Shown: positions 1-8,671 of the stretch, one piece after another
Position numbering within the stretch: the stretch's first letter is position 1
How the letters are laid out: each line of letters opens with the position of its first letter
Assembly: GCA_027603945.1 (NCBI GenBank)
Contig: JADIIU010000159.1
Location: forward strand, 1 to 26,459
Direction of reading: 5' to 3'
DNA: 26,459 bases
From: Terramyces sp. JEL0728
Taxonomy: Eukaryota > Chytridiomycota > Chytridiomycetes > Rhizophydiales > Terramycetaceae
Notes under the pieces: model-generated
The model's input: only the letters and a program-made list of their open reading frames with translations
Database searches by the model: none
What the model was told of the DNA's origin: nothing
Translations under genes and position numbers: made by a program

Positions 1-1353
1 TGGTAAAACCATGCCGTTCGATGATGATATAGATATCCAAGTCTTGGCAAACAACTTGTTTGACTTGGAACAGTATCACGATACAATCGTCTTTGACAAG
101 GTAATTCTTGGCTAATAGTAGTACTTGCTGGAAGTCAATCCTAACCACGTCGTACGTGTCAAGCAAGCTAGAAATGTCATTGACGCAAGGTTCATTGATA
201 TGCATAATGGCCATTTCATTGACATTACTGGTGTTAGCGAGGTTAGAGGCCGAATTATGTGCAAATCGCCGCATAGATATTCGTACGACACCCTATTCCC
301 TCTGGTTCGAACTACCTATGAAGGGGTGCCTACGTGGAGACCGAATAACGTCCCCACCTTGTTAAAAGCAGAGTACAAGAACAAAAATACTTACAAGGTA
401 CTCTTCAATAACTCTAGAACTATAAATTCAACGATACAACCGGAGGTTGGGATCAAGTCGGTCCACCCCCAAAGCCAAAAATAATTAAGCAAACTGGAGC
501 AGTTAAACAAACGATTCCAAAAATATATTCTGCTGACACACAAACTAAAATATTCAACAGACCATATACGTTTGCTACCTACCCAGAATTCAACTACACT
601 TTAGAAATCACCCCAAAAGTTCCTACTGCACCGGCAAATCTTGCTAAACATGAATCGATATATATAAACCCTTATTATCCATACTATGTGCCTGCTGGAA
701 CTGCACTTTATGTTGAAAAATCACTATTAGCAGTCTTGGAAATTCCAGAAGATGAATTATTGGAGGATAAACGGCATTTTTCAATCCAAAATTTTGATTT
801 CCCACACGAAAATGCAATGGCGGATCTACTTGAATCATTCGCAATCTGGGCAGATTCTATTCAATTGCCATACTGGTTGTCACATCAAACGCTTGCTGGG
901 TATCACTTTGGGGGTAAAATCCTGCCATGGTGCAGACAATTAACTGTACAAACTCCCGCTAATTCATTATACCAATTTCTCACTCTTCCAACACTCAAAA
1001 TGGGCAACTTGGAATTAGAGATAAACCCACATTTCCCAATCAGAACCAACCAAACAAACAATATTGCCGATGCTAGATTCGTTGACCACGAAAAAGGAAT
1101 ATTTATAGAAATTAGAGGAGTTTCGCTGATCAAAGGTAGGGTTCAAGACAAGAGTGGAATGAAATACAAATTTACAGATGTGTTTCCTTTAGTTAGAAGC
1201 ACCTTTGAAGGAATCCCAACCTGGCGTCCACAAAGCTACAAATCAATTCTGGATGTTGATCAGCCATGGTGGAAATCCGGAACGAGCAATCACTATAAAT
1301 ACCATCCAATGCTAGACGCGTGGGTCGGTGCCAAACCAAAAAGCCTTGCGTAA
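1..1353 (+). CDS. LicD-family protein with two tandem LicD domains, the second lacking the catalytic Asp cluster (5' truncated by window)
   Basis: LicD/fukutin-type phosphotransferases move phospho-sugar-alcohol or phosphocholine groups onto glycans, in eukaryotes usually in the Golgi. Exons read 1-100, 122-397 and 418-1353; introns are 101-121 (21 nt) and 398-417 (20 nt). The first domain carries GGKTMPFDDDIDIQV, then DARFID, GHFIDITGV and TWRPNN. Splicing the second intron gives a tail (YKNYKFN, then GGWDQ) that matches the tail of the LicD at 5588-6580 (YKNYRFN, GEWEKY), which supports the join. A Pro-rich linker leads into a second LicD-like domain (about 690-1353): PYWLSHQTLAG, then GGKILPWCRQLTVQT, DARFVD, GIFIEIRGV and TWRPQS. 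Here DDDID is replaced by CRQLT, so this half should be catalytically inactive, while the rest of the fold is conserved. The N-terminus and membrane anchor lie outside the window. Stop TAA at 1351-1353. The fusion rests on the 20-nt intron. Confidence 0.8.
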
Positions 1354-1360
1354 TTTAGAT

Positions 1361-1374
1361 AATAAACGTTTATT
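1361..1374. terminator. Palindromic bidirectional poly(A) signal AATAAACGTTTATT
   Basis: The perfect 14-nt palindrome gives AATAAA on the plus strand (1361-1366) for the LicD fusion gene, whose stop ends at 1353, and AATAAA on the minus strand (1374-1369) for the convergent five-repeat gene, whose TAA stop (1372-1370) lies inside it. One element therefore probably serves both transcripts. The palindrome is seen directly; shared function is inferred. Confidence 0.6.
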
Positions 1375-3813
1375 GAGGTGTAAAAGTAAAACCTTCCATA
1401 ACTGCATTTGCAGGTGCGTACCACGGATCAGAAATGTATAAGTAGGCGTTTCCACTAGCTCTGGTGCCAGGCGCAGTATAACTGGAGCTCAATGTATTAT
1501 TCAAGTACACGTTGATTGTATTTCCTTGTGCAGTCATCTTGAACAGCGTTTTTCCGTTTAGTGGAAGCGAACCGGTGGTTAATCCACCATTTGTAGATTG
1601 ATCTGATCCTACACGAATGTATAAGGTCGTAGTTGATGGTTGGAACCAAATACCTGGCATACGTGATCCAGCTGTGGTCATATCATTGTTGTCTGCAGTG
1701 AAATGAACGATATTTGTCCAAGCACTATTTGTTCCTTTTGGGGTGATAGAGAATTGCAGGATATAGTTTGTTGGAACGTTTACTTGTCCTTTGTAAGAAG
1801 TTGAGAGCTGGAAAGGCGAGGTTGGAATTGATGTATCACCAATCAGACTATCCGCTGCTACCATATTGTAGTTGGCCAATAAGGCGTTTGCTGGGCTGTA
1901 CCATGGATCAGACAAGTAAAAGTATGCCAGTCCTGAAGGTCTTGTCCCACCAATAACATAAACCTGGGTAATTATACCGTTGACAGAGTAGTATAGAGTA
2001 GACCCAATTACTTGAATTCCAATTTGTGACGTTTGGTTGAAAGGTAATGCAGGAGTAGTAATTCCGTTGTCGTTATTGGTTGAGCTTCCCATTCGAATGT
2101 ATAATTGTGATGTTCCAGGATAGGTCCAGATACCTGGCATTCTACTCCCAGGTGTCGCCAAGTCAGCATTGTCAGCAGAGTAGTGGGCAATGGAGCCCCA
2201 AGAAGGTACCGCACTGATTGGAGTGAAATCAAAAGTAATTGCAAAGTTTACCGGGACATTTACTTGTCCTCTGTATCCTTTAACAATCTGGAAGGTTCCG
2301 GCAGGCAAATCGGTGTTATCTAGAGTATTCAGTGCTTTCAATTTGTATTTCGACAATTGGGCATTCGCTGGAACGTACCATGGATCAGACATGTAGAAGA
2401 ATGCACTGCCGGTAGGTCTGTCGCCAGAGAATACGTAAATTTGAGAAATCGATCCGTTGCAGGACAGATAAGCAGTCTGCCCTATAACTTGGATTTCTAT
2501 AGCAGTAGTTTGGTTTATAGGAAGTGCGGCAGATGTAATTCCGCCATTTGGAGCACCAGAGCTGCCCATTCTGATGTATAATTGGGTAGTTCCAGGAACA
2601 AACCAAATCCCGAGTAGTCTACTTCCTGCAGTAGCCATATCGGTATCATCTACGGTATAGTGAGCAATTGAACTCCATGGCGCAACTACGTCAATCGGAG
2701 TTATATCAAAACAAACGGAAAAGTTTGCTGGAACATCAACTTGACCCCTGTACCCTTGGAATATTTGGAATTTACCGGTTGGCATATGCAAGTCACGCAA
2801 ATGCTGAATCTCGCTCATTTTGTAATGTCCAATCAATGCATTTGCTGGTGGGTACCAAGGATCTGACAAGTAGAAATAGGCAGGTCCTGAAGTACGAACC
2901 CCATTAAGAATGTATACTTGAGTGACAGTTCCATTTACAGAGTAGAAGACGTCGTTACCCATTACTTGGACTCTAACCTTTGTTGTTTGGTTCAATGGAA
3001 GTGCAGACGAAGTAAACCCACCATCGTTGTTGGTAGTCGTTCCAAATCTAAAGTAAAGCTGTGTCGTTCCTGGGGTTGTCCAGACACCCGGCATTCTACT
3101 TCCAGCGGTGGATAGATCAGTGTTATCAGCAGTGTAATGGGCAATAGACCCCCAAGTTGGAATTGTGTTAATTGGCGTAAAAGAAAACGAAATAGAGTAG
3201 TTGACCGGTACATTTACCAACCCTCTAAATGCTTGATTGATTTGAAAAGTCCCACGTGGTTTTTTTAAATACTTGATTGATTCAATTTGCTTCATCTTGT
3301 AATTTGCAATCAATGCATTCGATGGAACGTACCACGGATCAGACATGTAAAAATAAGCTAATCCAGAGGGTCTATCACTGGTGAATGGATATATTTGAGT
3401 GATTGTTTTGTTCAGAGACAAATACGCAGTCTTTCCTAGGAATTGAACACTGACTTTGGATGTTTGGTTAACTGGCAATGCCGTGGTTGTGATGCCACCA
3501 TTCGCTGATGAAGAACTGCCCATTCTAATGTAGAGCTGTGTCGTACCAGGCGCGAACCAGATACCCAGCAATCTACTTCCAGCAGTCGCCATATCCTGGT
3601 TATCCGTTGAATAGTGAAGTATATTCGACCAAGGAGCCAATGAACCTAATGGAGTAATTGCAAATGAGACTGAGAAATTCACTGGAACATTGATTTGTTC
3701 TATTTTAGTATCAAGTTACGCTGGACAGATTTTGCAAGAAAGTTTTGGGTTTGGATGGCACACTTGTCTGGATCAGCCAGTACCGCTGCAGCTAACAGTA
3801 TTAGGCTCAGCAT
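1370..3813 (-). CDS. Secreted protein of five tandem ~159-aa repeats (lectin-like, unknown function)
   Basis: The gene has two exons, 3813-3720 and 3699-1370, separated by a 20-nt intron (3700-3719), giving 807 aa. The N-terminus MLSLILLAAAVLADPDKCA is a clear signal peptide, so the start was set at 3813 rather than at an in-frame ATG upstream. Splicing yields QQQINVPVNFS, which matches the start of every later repeat. Five repeats begin near 3682, 3205, 2728, 2251 and 1771; the last ends at the stop without a linker. Each contains VNVPxN, SxxHYxxDNxDxxTxGSRxxGxW, PGTTQLYxRxGS, an NQT sequon and SDPWYxPANA. Repeats 1 and 3 resemble each other (SRLLGIWF, MSDPWYVP), as do 2 and 4 (SRMPG, NND, LSDPWY), an A-B-A-B-C order. 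The beta-rich, glycosylatable, secreted character suggests a cell-wall or adhesive lectin-like domain (LamG/concanavalin-like is a guess). The stop codon lies inside AATAAA. Confidence 0.85.
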
Positions 3814-3838
3814 TCGTTGATGTGCTTCAGAGTGTGAG

Positions 3839-3846
3839 TATTTATA
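3839..3846 (-). promoter_or_regulatory. TATA box (TATAAATA) close to the ATG of the five-repeat gene
   Basis: Read on the minus strand, TATAAATA lies only 26-33 nt upstream of the ATG at 3813. At usual TATA-to-start-site spacing transcription would begin at or next to the ATG, giving an almost leaderless mRNA. The motif is directly visible; its use is inferred. Confidence 0.45.
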
Positions 3847-4294
3847 CCGTTGGGTCCTGAAATGGGTCGCGGTGGTTCCTGCTAAATGACAACCTGAACC
3901 CAAACATATGGTTGTATATGCTTGATTTACTGAAATGGTTTGTATTTGAGTCTGTTCTGCTTTCAATAGAGCCGTATGTGACTTGGTTTGTATACTCTAA
4001 AAGTCTCTTTGAAGTGTGGTTTAAAGCCATCTAGTGAAATCGCCGACGGATGGTTAAATTTGAAGAAACTAAGGCAATGCAACTCAAAGTAACTCTATTG
4101 ATGTGTGTCCGAGACTGCGCATTTTTGTTGATTTTTGGGGTCGATTTCCATTCGCCAAATTTAAGAGAACCAAGCGTCTATATAAGAGTCCAATAAGGGT
4201 TTAAATAATAATACTAGCGTGTTGGCAGTCCATGTTGGATTAGCAGTTGTTTACAGACATGTCCTGTATTTAAATCACAGTCATCATTATTTTT

Positions 4295-4340
4295 GTAATG
4301 TCTGCAATCGTGGAATCGTAATGTCTGCAATTGTGGAAAT
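4295..4340. repeat. Two-copy 23-nt tandem repeat upstream of a LicD gene
   Basis: Two adjacent units start with GTAATGTCTGCAAT and continue with (C/T)-GTGGAA. They differ at only a few positions, and the array ends 114 nt before the LicD ATG. It may be a duplicated regulatory element or simple slippage. Confidence 0.6.
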
Positions 4341-4454
4341 TGGATTTAATATATCAGAGTCCGTTAAACCGAATAGCAGACACTATCGTACAGCCACGGT
4401 TTTTTTACATTAAGAGAACAGATTTCCTTCTCATTCTTTAGAAATACCTTTCAA

Positions 4455-5423
4455 ATGTCTCATCGATACCGCAGATCAAAGCTTTGCGTTATCGTGCTAT
4501 TTATCAATTTATTGGCGCTATATCTGTTTGGTTTTGGCTCCGGTACCAAAGAGCTGGTTGCAGAGTTTGAATCATACTCGCAGCAGCCGATAGTTGAAAA
4601 GTTTAAAGATCGGCTGGTGTTTGACGGCTGCGGTCCTAACTGTGTGGTTGAATATGCTGTACAGCAGGCAAAGTACGAGAAATTCAAGTGGGAGAGAGCA
4701 ATACCAAAAAACTATCCATTTCAGATACCACTGGGCACTCAACTAACACCTTCCACAGCCAGCTTTAGTTCTCCAAGAGATGCTGTAAAGAATCTGGATG
4801 AAAAGTTCTTTTATGAAGATGACTTTTACCACCACTTGGATCAACGGTATTCCAAGGGCAATCAAACCGACGAAGCAAAATTCAAGAATATACACGAGAT
4901 ATTTAAACAGTGGGCCCTGTTTGCTGATTCTGTTGAAATGCCGTATTGGATCATGCATGGATCACTCTTGGGCTGGTATTGGGGCGGTAAAACCATGCCG
5001 TTCGATGATGATATAGATATCCAAGTCTTGGCAAACAACCTGTATGATCTAGAAAAGCACCACAAGAAAATCATTGCGAATCACTTCCTCTTGGAAGTCA
5101 ACCCCAACCACGTTGTACGAAAAAGACAAGACAATAATGTCATTGACGCTCGTTTCATTGATATGCAAACCGGCCATTTCATTGACATCACTGGAGTGTC
5201 CAAATTCAGCGGAATTGATTATTTATTGTGCAAAACACCTCATTTCTATCGCGAATCAGACTTGTTCCCATTACACAGAACGACTTTTGGAGGGATACCG
5301 ACTTGGCGGCCAAATAACTATATGCAACTACTAAGACAAGAGTACACAAATGGACCGTATTTTAATGTAAAGAGAATTAATTTAGGGATGGCGGTTCGAT
5401 CAAAGCACTGGCAATTGGCATAA
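4455..5423 (+). CDS. LicD-family type II membrane phosphotransferase (fukutin/Mnn4-like)
   Basis: A single exon encodes 322 aa. A short basic N-terminus (MSHRYRRSK) precedes one hydrophobic helix at about 10-28, which gives a type II signal anchor and a lumenal catalytic domain. The LicD core spans about 145-300: MPYWIMHGSLLGWYWGGKT, then DDDID at 184-188 (probable metal/nucleotide binding), DARFID (231-236), GHFIDITGV (240-248) and PTWRPNNY. The family transfers sugar-phosphate or phosphocholine groups to glycans in the secretory pathway; the substrate cannot be read from sequence. It is the best intact member of the three-gene LicD group here. Positions 4986-5039 are identical over 54 nt to positions 2-55 of the first LicD gene, which suggests gene conversion or recent duplication. 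The nearest AATAAA is at 5478-5483. It diverges from the secreted five-repeat gene. Confidence 0.93.
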   Translation: MSHRYRRSKLCVIVLFINLLALYLFGFGSGTKELVAEFESYSQQPIVEKFKDRLVFDGCGPNCVVEYAVQQAKYEKFKWERAIPKNYPFQIPLGTQLTPSTASFSSPRDAVKNLDEKFFYEDDFYHHLDQRYSKGNQTDEAKFKNIHEIFKQWALFADSVEMPYWIMHGSLLGWYWGGKTMPFDDDIDIQVLANNLYDLEKHHKKIIANHFLLEVNPNHVVRKRQDNNVIDARFIDMQTGHFIDITGVSKFSGIDYLLCKTPHFYRESDLFPLHRTTFGGIPTWRPNNYMQLLRQEYTNGPYFNVKRINLGMAVRSKHWQLA

Positions 5424-5493
5424 AACGAAACGAACAAAGTGGTGGTTGATGGGCCGTATCATGTGATTAAAAGTTGAATAAAAATTATAAACC

Positions 5494-5595
5494 ATGGAGA
5501 AAATTGGAGACGCCGTCAGATATATCCTCGATGGACTAATAATAGTCTCGCTGATTTCCGTAGTATACAACAATATAATCCAATACCTCATCTAA
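5494..5595 (+). CDS. Putative 33-aa single-helix membrane microprotein
   Basis: The frame opens with an ATG in a good context (ACCATGG), starts MEKIGDAVRYILDG, and is followed by a hydrophobic stretch (LIIVSLISVVYNN) ending YLI. It lies just downstream of the LicD gene's own AATAAA (5478-5483) and has its own AATAAA at 5599-5604, four bases after its TAA stop, which fits the 3'-end pattern of neighbouring genes. The last bases overlap the tail of the convergent LicD gene. I do not recognise a family. The size resembles single-helix subunits of ER or mitochondrial complexes, but the match is not specific. It could be chance or the final exon of a longer gene. Confidence 0.45.
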   Translation: MEKIGDAVRYILDGLIIVSLISVVYNNIIQYLI

Positions 5596-6580
5596 AAGAA
5601 TAAAAAGAATGGCTTTTTATTGAATATTTTTCCCATTCCCCATTCGCATTATTAAAGCGGTAATTTTTATAATAGATGCTGCTGCTCCTGTACTCGTAGG
5701 CGAGGAGGGTTTCGTAGTTGTTTGGTCTCCATGTCGGCGTGCCTTCAAATACCGTTCGGACTAGCGGGAACAGTTCGTCGTACCTGTAGTAATGAGGCGA
5801 TTTGCAAGTATAGACACTGCCTACCTTTGATACACCAGTAATATCAATAAAATGCCCAGTGAGCTTGTCAATGAACCTTGCATCAATTACATTCTCCAGC
5901 TGCTTGGTACGAACAACGTGATGTGGATTAACTTCGAGGATATAATGGCCCCCAATGGTTGTATTCTGGTACTTTTCCAAATCAAACAGATTGTTTGCCA
6001 AGACTTGGATGTCAACATCATCATCAAACGGCATAGTTTTCCCACCGTATTTCCAGCCCAGCAACGATCCGTGCATTATCCAATACGGCATTTCAATAGA
6101 ATCAGCAAACAGGGCCCACTGTCTAAACATTTGTTTGATTGTCAACAACTGGTCAGTCTTGTTTAGATATTTCGCATAACGCAGATCCAAATGCCCCGCA
6201 TATTCAGACTCATAAAAGAATTTGAGTGAGTTGTACTGGTTTCTAGTCGTATATGGTATATTTAAACTTTCTTTTGCTGGAAGTAAACCAGTGCCTGCCG
6301 GTACCACGTCTTCGAACCCAAGTTCCCATTTTGTCTTTGGTTGATTAGTATATACAAGTTGATACTCTACAGAGCAGTTTGATGCTAATGAACAGCCAGC
6401 ACAAGTTTCACATCCCTTCCAAATAATATCACCAGTGAAAATCTGTTTTTGCAGCGGATGTTGCACCGACATGCTGGATATCTCCTGATCCGACTCTTGA
6501 TAGAACAGAGTATAGAGGATGAACGAGTTTAATAAGAGTAAAGGAACTAGAAACGCTAGTCTGGATTTACGCAGAAACAT
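5588..6580 (-). CDS. LicD-family type II membrane phosphotransferase, third copy
   Basis: A single exon encodes 330 aa from the ATG at 6580. The frame stays open about 48 nt upstream but contains no earlier ATG, and the chosen start places a basic residue cluster (MFLRKSR) directly before a hydrophobic anchor (LAFLVPLLLLNSFILYTLF), as in the neighbouring LicD. A Cys-rich stem (CETCAGCSLASNC) follows, then the LicD core: MPYWIMHGSLLGWKYGGKT, DDDVD, DARFID, GHFIDITGV and PTWRPNNY. All catalytic acidic residues are present, so it should be active; the acceptor is unknown. The reading frame runs through an AATAAA (5621-5616) before its TGA, so either the 3' UTR is only a few bases or the real C-terminus differs. 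The gene converges on the 33-aa open frame. Confidence 0.9.
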   Translation of the reverse strand: MFLRKSRLAFLVPLLLLNSFILYTLFYQESDQEISSMSVQHPLQKQIFTGDIIWKGCETCAGCSLASNCSVEYQLVYTNQPKTKWELGFEDVVPAGTGLLPAKESLNIPYTTRNQYNSLKFFYESEYAGHLDLRYAKYLNKTDQLLTIKQMFRQWALFADSIEMPYWIMHGSLLGWKYGGKTMPFDDDVDIQVLANNLFDLEKYQNTTIGGHYILEVNPHHVVRTKQLENVIDARFIDKLTGHFIDITGVSKVGSVYTCKSPHYYRYDELFPLVRTVFEGTPTWRPNNYETLLAYEYRSSSIYYKNYRFNNANGEWEKYSIKSHSFYSFR

Positions 6581-7320
6581 GAAATTTTCGTCTGTTGCTT
6601 GTGCTTTTATCTTGGCTGGAGAGCTCAAACCGGGTATAGCTGGGGCTTTGTTTGCCTCATTGTGCCCTAACCAAACTGAGAGGCTGGAATTAAAAAAGCA
6701 TTTGTTGATTCATACCGTGCTTTTGCTGCGATTTCAGCCCTAGCTCTATTTCGCTTTTCAGTTTAATATAACGGTTTTCCTCATTTTTAGTTGATGGCTG
6801 TGCTTTTTTGTTTCGCCTGGATTTTTAGTCAATAACGATAAAAAGATCAGTTTTCTTGTATTTCAGTCGTTTCGACACACTTTGATGGTTCTCCAGAGGG
6901 CAAAAGTATCATTCCGGGCATATCCACCTTGTTACCGAATTCAATAAAATTAAGGTGAGGAAAATGGATTCTCGAGGTACAATTTCGCTATAGTGCTATT
7001 CTCGAGTGAACATGGAGAGAGGTTTGATTGTTAATGGTTAATTAGAGGATTTCTTTGTGTCCTTTTGTTTAGTGACGGTTAGCTGGCTACTGTGCAATCA
7101 AATTTTCATGGAGCAGCTACTCTCACATCAAATCAAAGCATTCGCAGATATCTGGTTATTTGGAATTGCAATTTAAACGACTGAATACAGATAAAACACA
7201 TTATTATCATGCTTGAGAAATGCAGCAAAGCAAGTATAGATCCGCAATCCAAATAGAGTACGCGTCTATTATAATTCACTCATTGCGAAATTCAAGTCCA
7301 GATTTCTTTTTTAATCGCAA
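6581..7320. other. Divergent intergenic region, LicD (minus) / F-box gene (plus)
   Basis: No gene was found in 740 bases. Two CTCGAG hexamers within ATTCTCGAG lie exactly 30 nt apart (6968-6976 and 6998-7006), and an ACGCGT (MCB-like) hexamer lies at 7260-7265, about 56 nt before the F-box ATG. These are candidate factor sites only. Confidence 0.4.
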
Positions 7321-8547
7321 ATGAATCCACTTACATTTAAAAAAGTATGCGATTACCTAGACACAAAATCCATAATAAACTTGTCAAAAACAAACAAATC
7401 CAACTATATCCTTTCACTTGACGAGTACCTATGGAAATCCAGATCACTAATTGATTTTCCTTTTTATTTTGATTACTGTCCAGATATAGATGAGCCTACG
7501 ATCGAGCATCCTTTACCGCAGTTATCGGATAGTATAGTGCAGCACTTGAAGGATAGTTTCGGTAAGACCGAGTGTCACTGTAATCGTAATTCTCCTCTAA
7601 TCCAGGTAATTGAAACTAAGTATAGGTAAACACCATTAATCTGCTAGGTACAAAGAACATTCATGTAGGTAAACAAAGGATTCACAAACTGCCGGGTTCT
7701 TATAGAGAAGCGTATAAATTGATATACAGCGGCAATTACTCAACAATAGTAAATATTTTAAACACTGAACTGTTCACCGAAATGTCATTCTCAGTCTCAC
7801 TAATAACATTCAACAAAAAGACAAATTTATTCAATGCAACAAGCAACCATCACTTGCTACAGCAGTACAAGTACAGGATGGTGCTAGTTAGAGATAATAT
7901 CGAAGAAAGTGTAGAAAAATGGCGGATTAGAAAGTGTCCGCAGGAGTTGCTGGGACATCCTATGCAAGTTTATGTTGAAGATATACCGCTGACCAGCGAT
8001 TCTCGACCAGCATTTCATATCGGCGATGAGGTTGAAGTTCAATGGCGGCGATCACAATTCCACCCCTGGACATGGTAACTAAAACTAACAAGGTGGAGAG
8101 GATTCGTCATAAACAACTATCTAGCACCTAGCTTACAGTACCCAAACCCAACCGGAATTGAAATACCTAATGAAAGGTATAAAGATGAACTTGAAGGCAT
8201 AACAATCGCATTCCCTCATTTCTCTGAAGATTCTATTTGGCATACAGTAACTGCTAGTATGTTTTCCAAAGAAATCGTCAATTGGGACAATCCTAATTTC
8301 GGATACGTGGGTGGTGTGCGAAAGGTCAAGTGCCATAGTGAGAGTAGGATGTGGAATGCCGAGTATTGTAGATTTCTAAGTATTCGTGGTGATTTAGAGA
8401 TTCAGGCTCATCAAGTAGCTCTTTCTAATTTAGTTGTTGCAGCAGCAGCATTTTGCGTTGGAAGAAATGGAAGAAATGGAAGAATTAGATGAATTTGATG
8501 AGGTTGATGATGTAGATCAAGTGGATGAAATGGATGAAGATGAATAA
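7321..8547 (+). CDS. F-box protein with Trp-rich module and acidic tail
   Basis: Four exons (7321-7605, 7626-8074, 8093-8414, 8434-8547) with introns of 20, 18 and 19 nt encode 389 aa. The N-terminus (MNPLTFKKVCDYLDTKSI, then LSKTN and LWKS) fits an F-box, which docks to Skp1 in SCF ubiquitin ligases. A middle segment (IHVGKQRIHKLPGSYREAYK) leads to a conserved-looking module with GDEVEVQWRRS, HPWTWWRGFV, FPHFSEDSIWHTV and NPNFGYVGGVRKVKC, probably for substrate binding; I cannot name it. The 18-nt intron splits the WW of HPWTWW. The 19-nt intron restores the frame into an acidic tail rich in Glu, Asp and Met that ends DEMDEDE. That tail is lost to a frame change if the intron is retained. 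The TAA stop sits inside AATAAA (8543-8548). Confidence 0.8.
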
Positions 8548-8671
8548 ATAACTGTAACAATATCCGTTTGCCTGTTCAAGAGTATTGTATCACATCCCCA
8601 GTGAGAGTTAATCTGTGAGCACGTCATTCGAGTCAGCCAAAAGTATTAACCAAAAAGATAACAAAAAATCT

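Larger units (their letters stand above)
3814..4454. other. Divergent intergenic region between the five-repeat gene and a LicD gene
   Basis: No gene was recognised in these 641 bases. They hold the TATA box at 3839-3846 (minus), a second TATA-like TATATAAG at 4179-4186 (plus, about 270 nt before the LicD ATG) and a 23-nt direct repeat, two near-identical copies at 4295-4317 and 4318-4340 (GTAATGTCTGCAAT core). Short open frames here lack family features. Confidence 0.5.

Noticed and set aside
418..484. Ending the first LicD gene at the TAA at 482-484
   Set aside because: Splicing 398-417 gives a tail matching the third LicD gene and an open frame into the second LicD domain; the unspliced tail matches nothing here.
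3842..4030. Upstream open frames on the minus strand before the five-repeat gene, and a longer N-terminus from 3966
   Set aside because: No family features; the ATG at 3813 gives a clean signal peptide with a TATA box 26 nt upstream.
6968..7265. CTCGAG pair 30 nt apart and ACGCGT as regulatory sites
   Set aside because: Hexamers of this kind are expected by chance at this length; noted in the intergenic entry only.
8615..8671. Extending the nucleotidyltransferase to a GTG at 8615
   Set aside because: Conserved sequence begins exactly at MGGNAF (8672).
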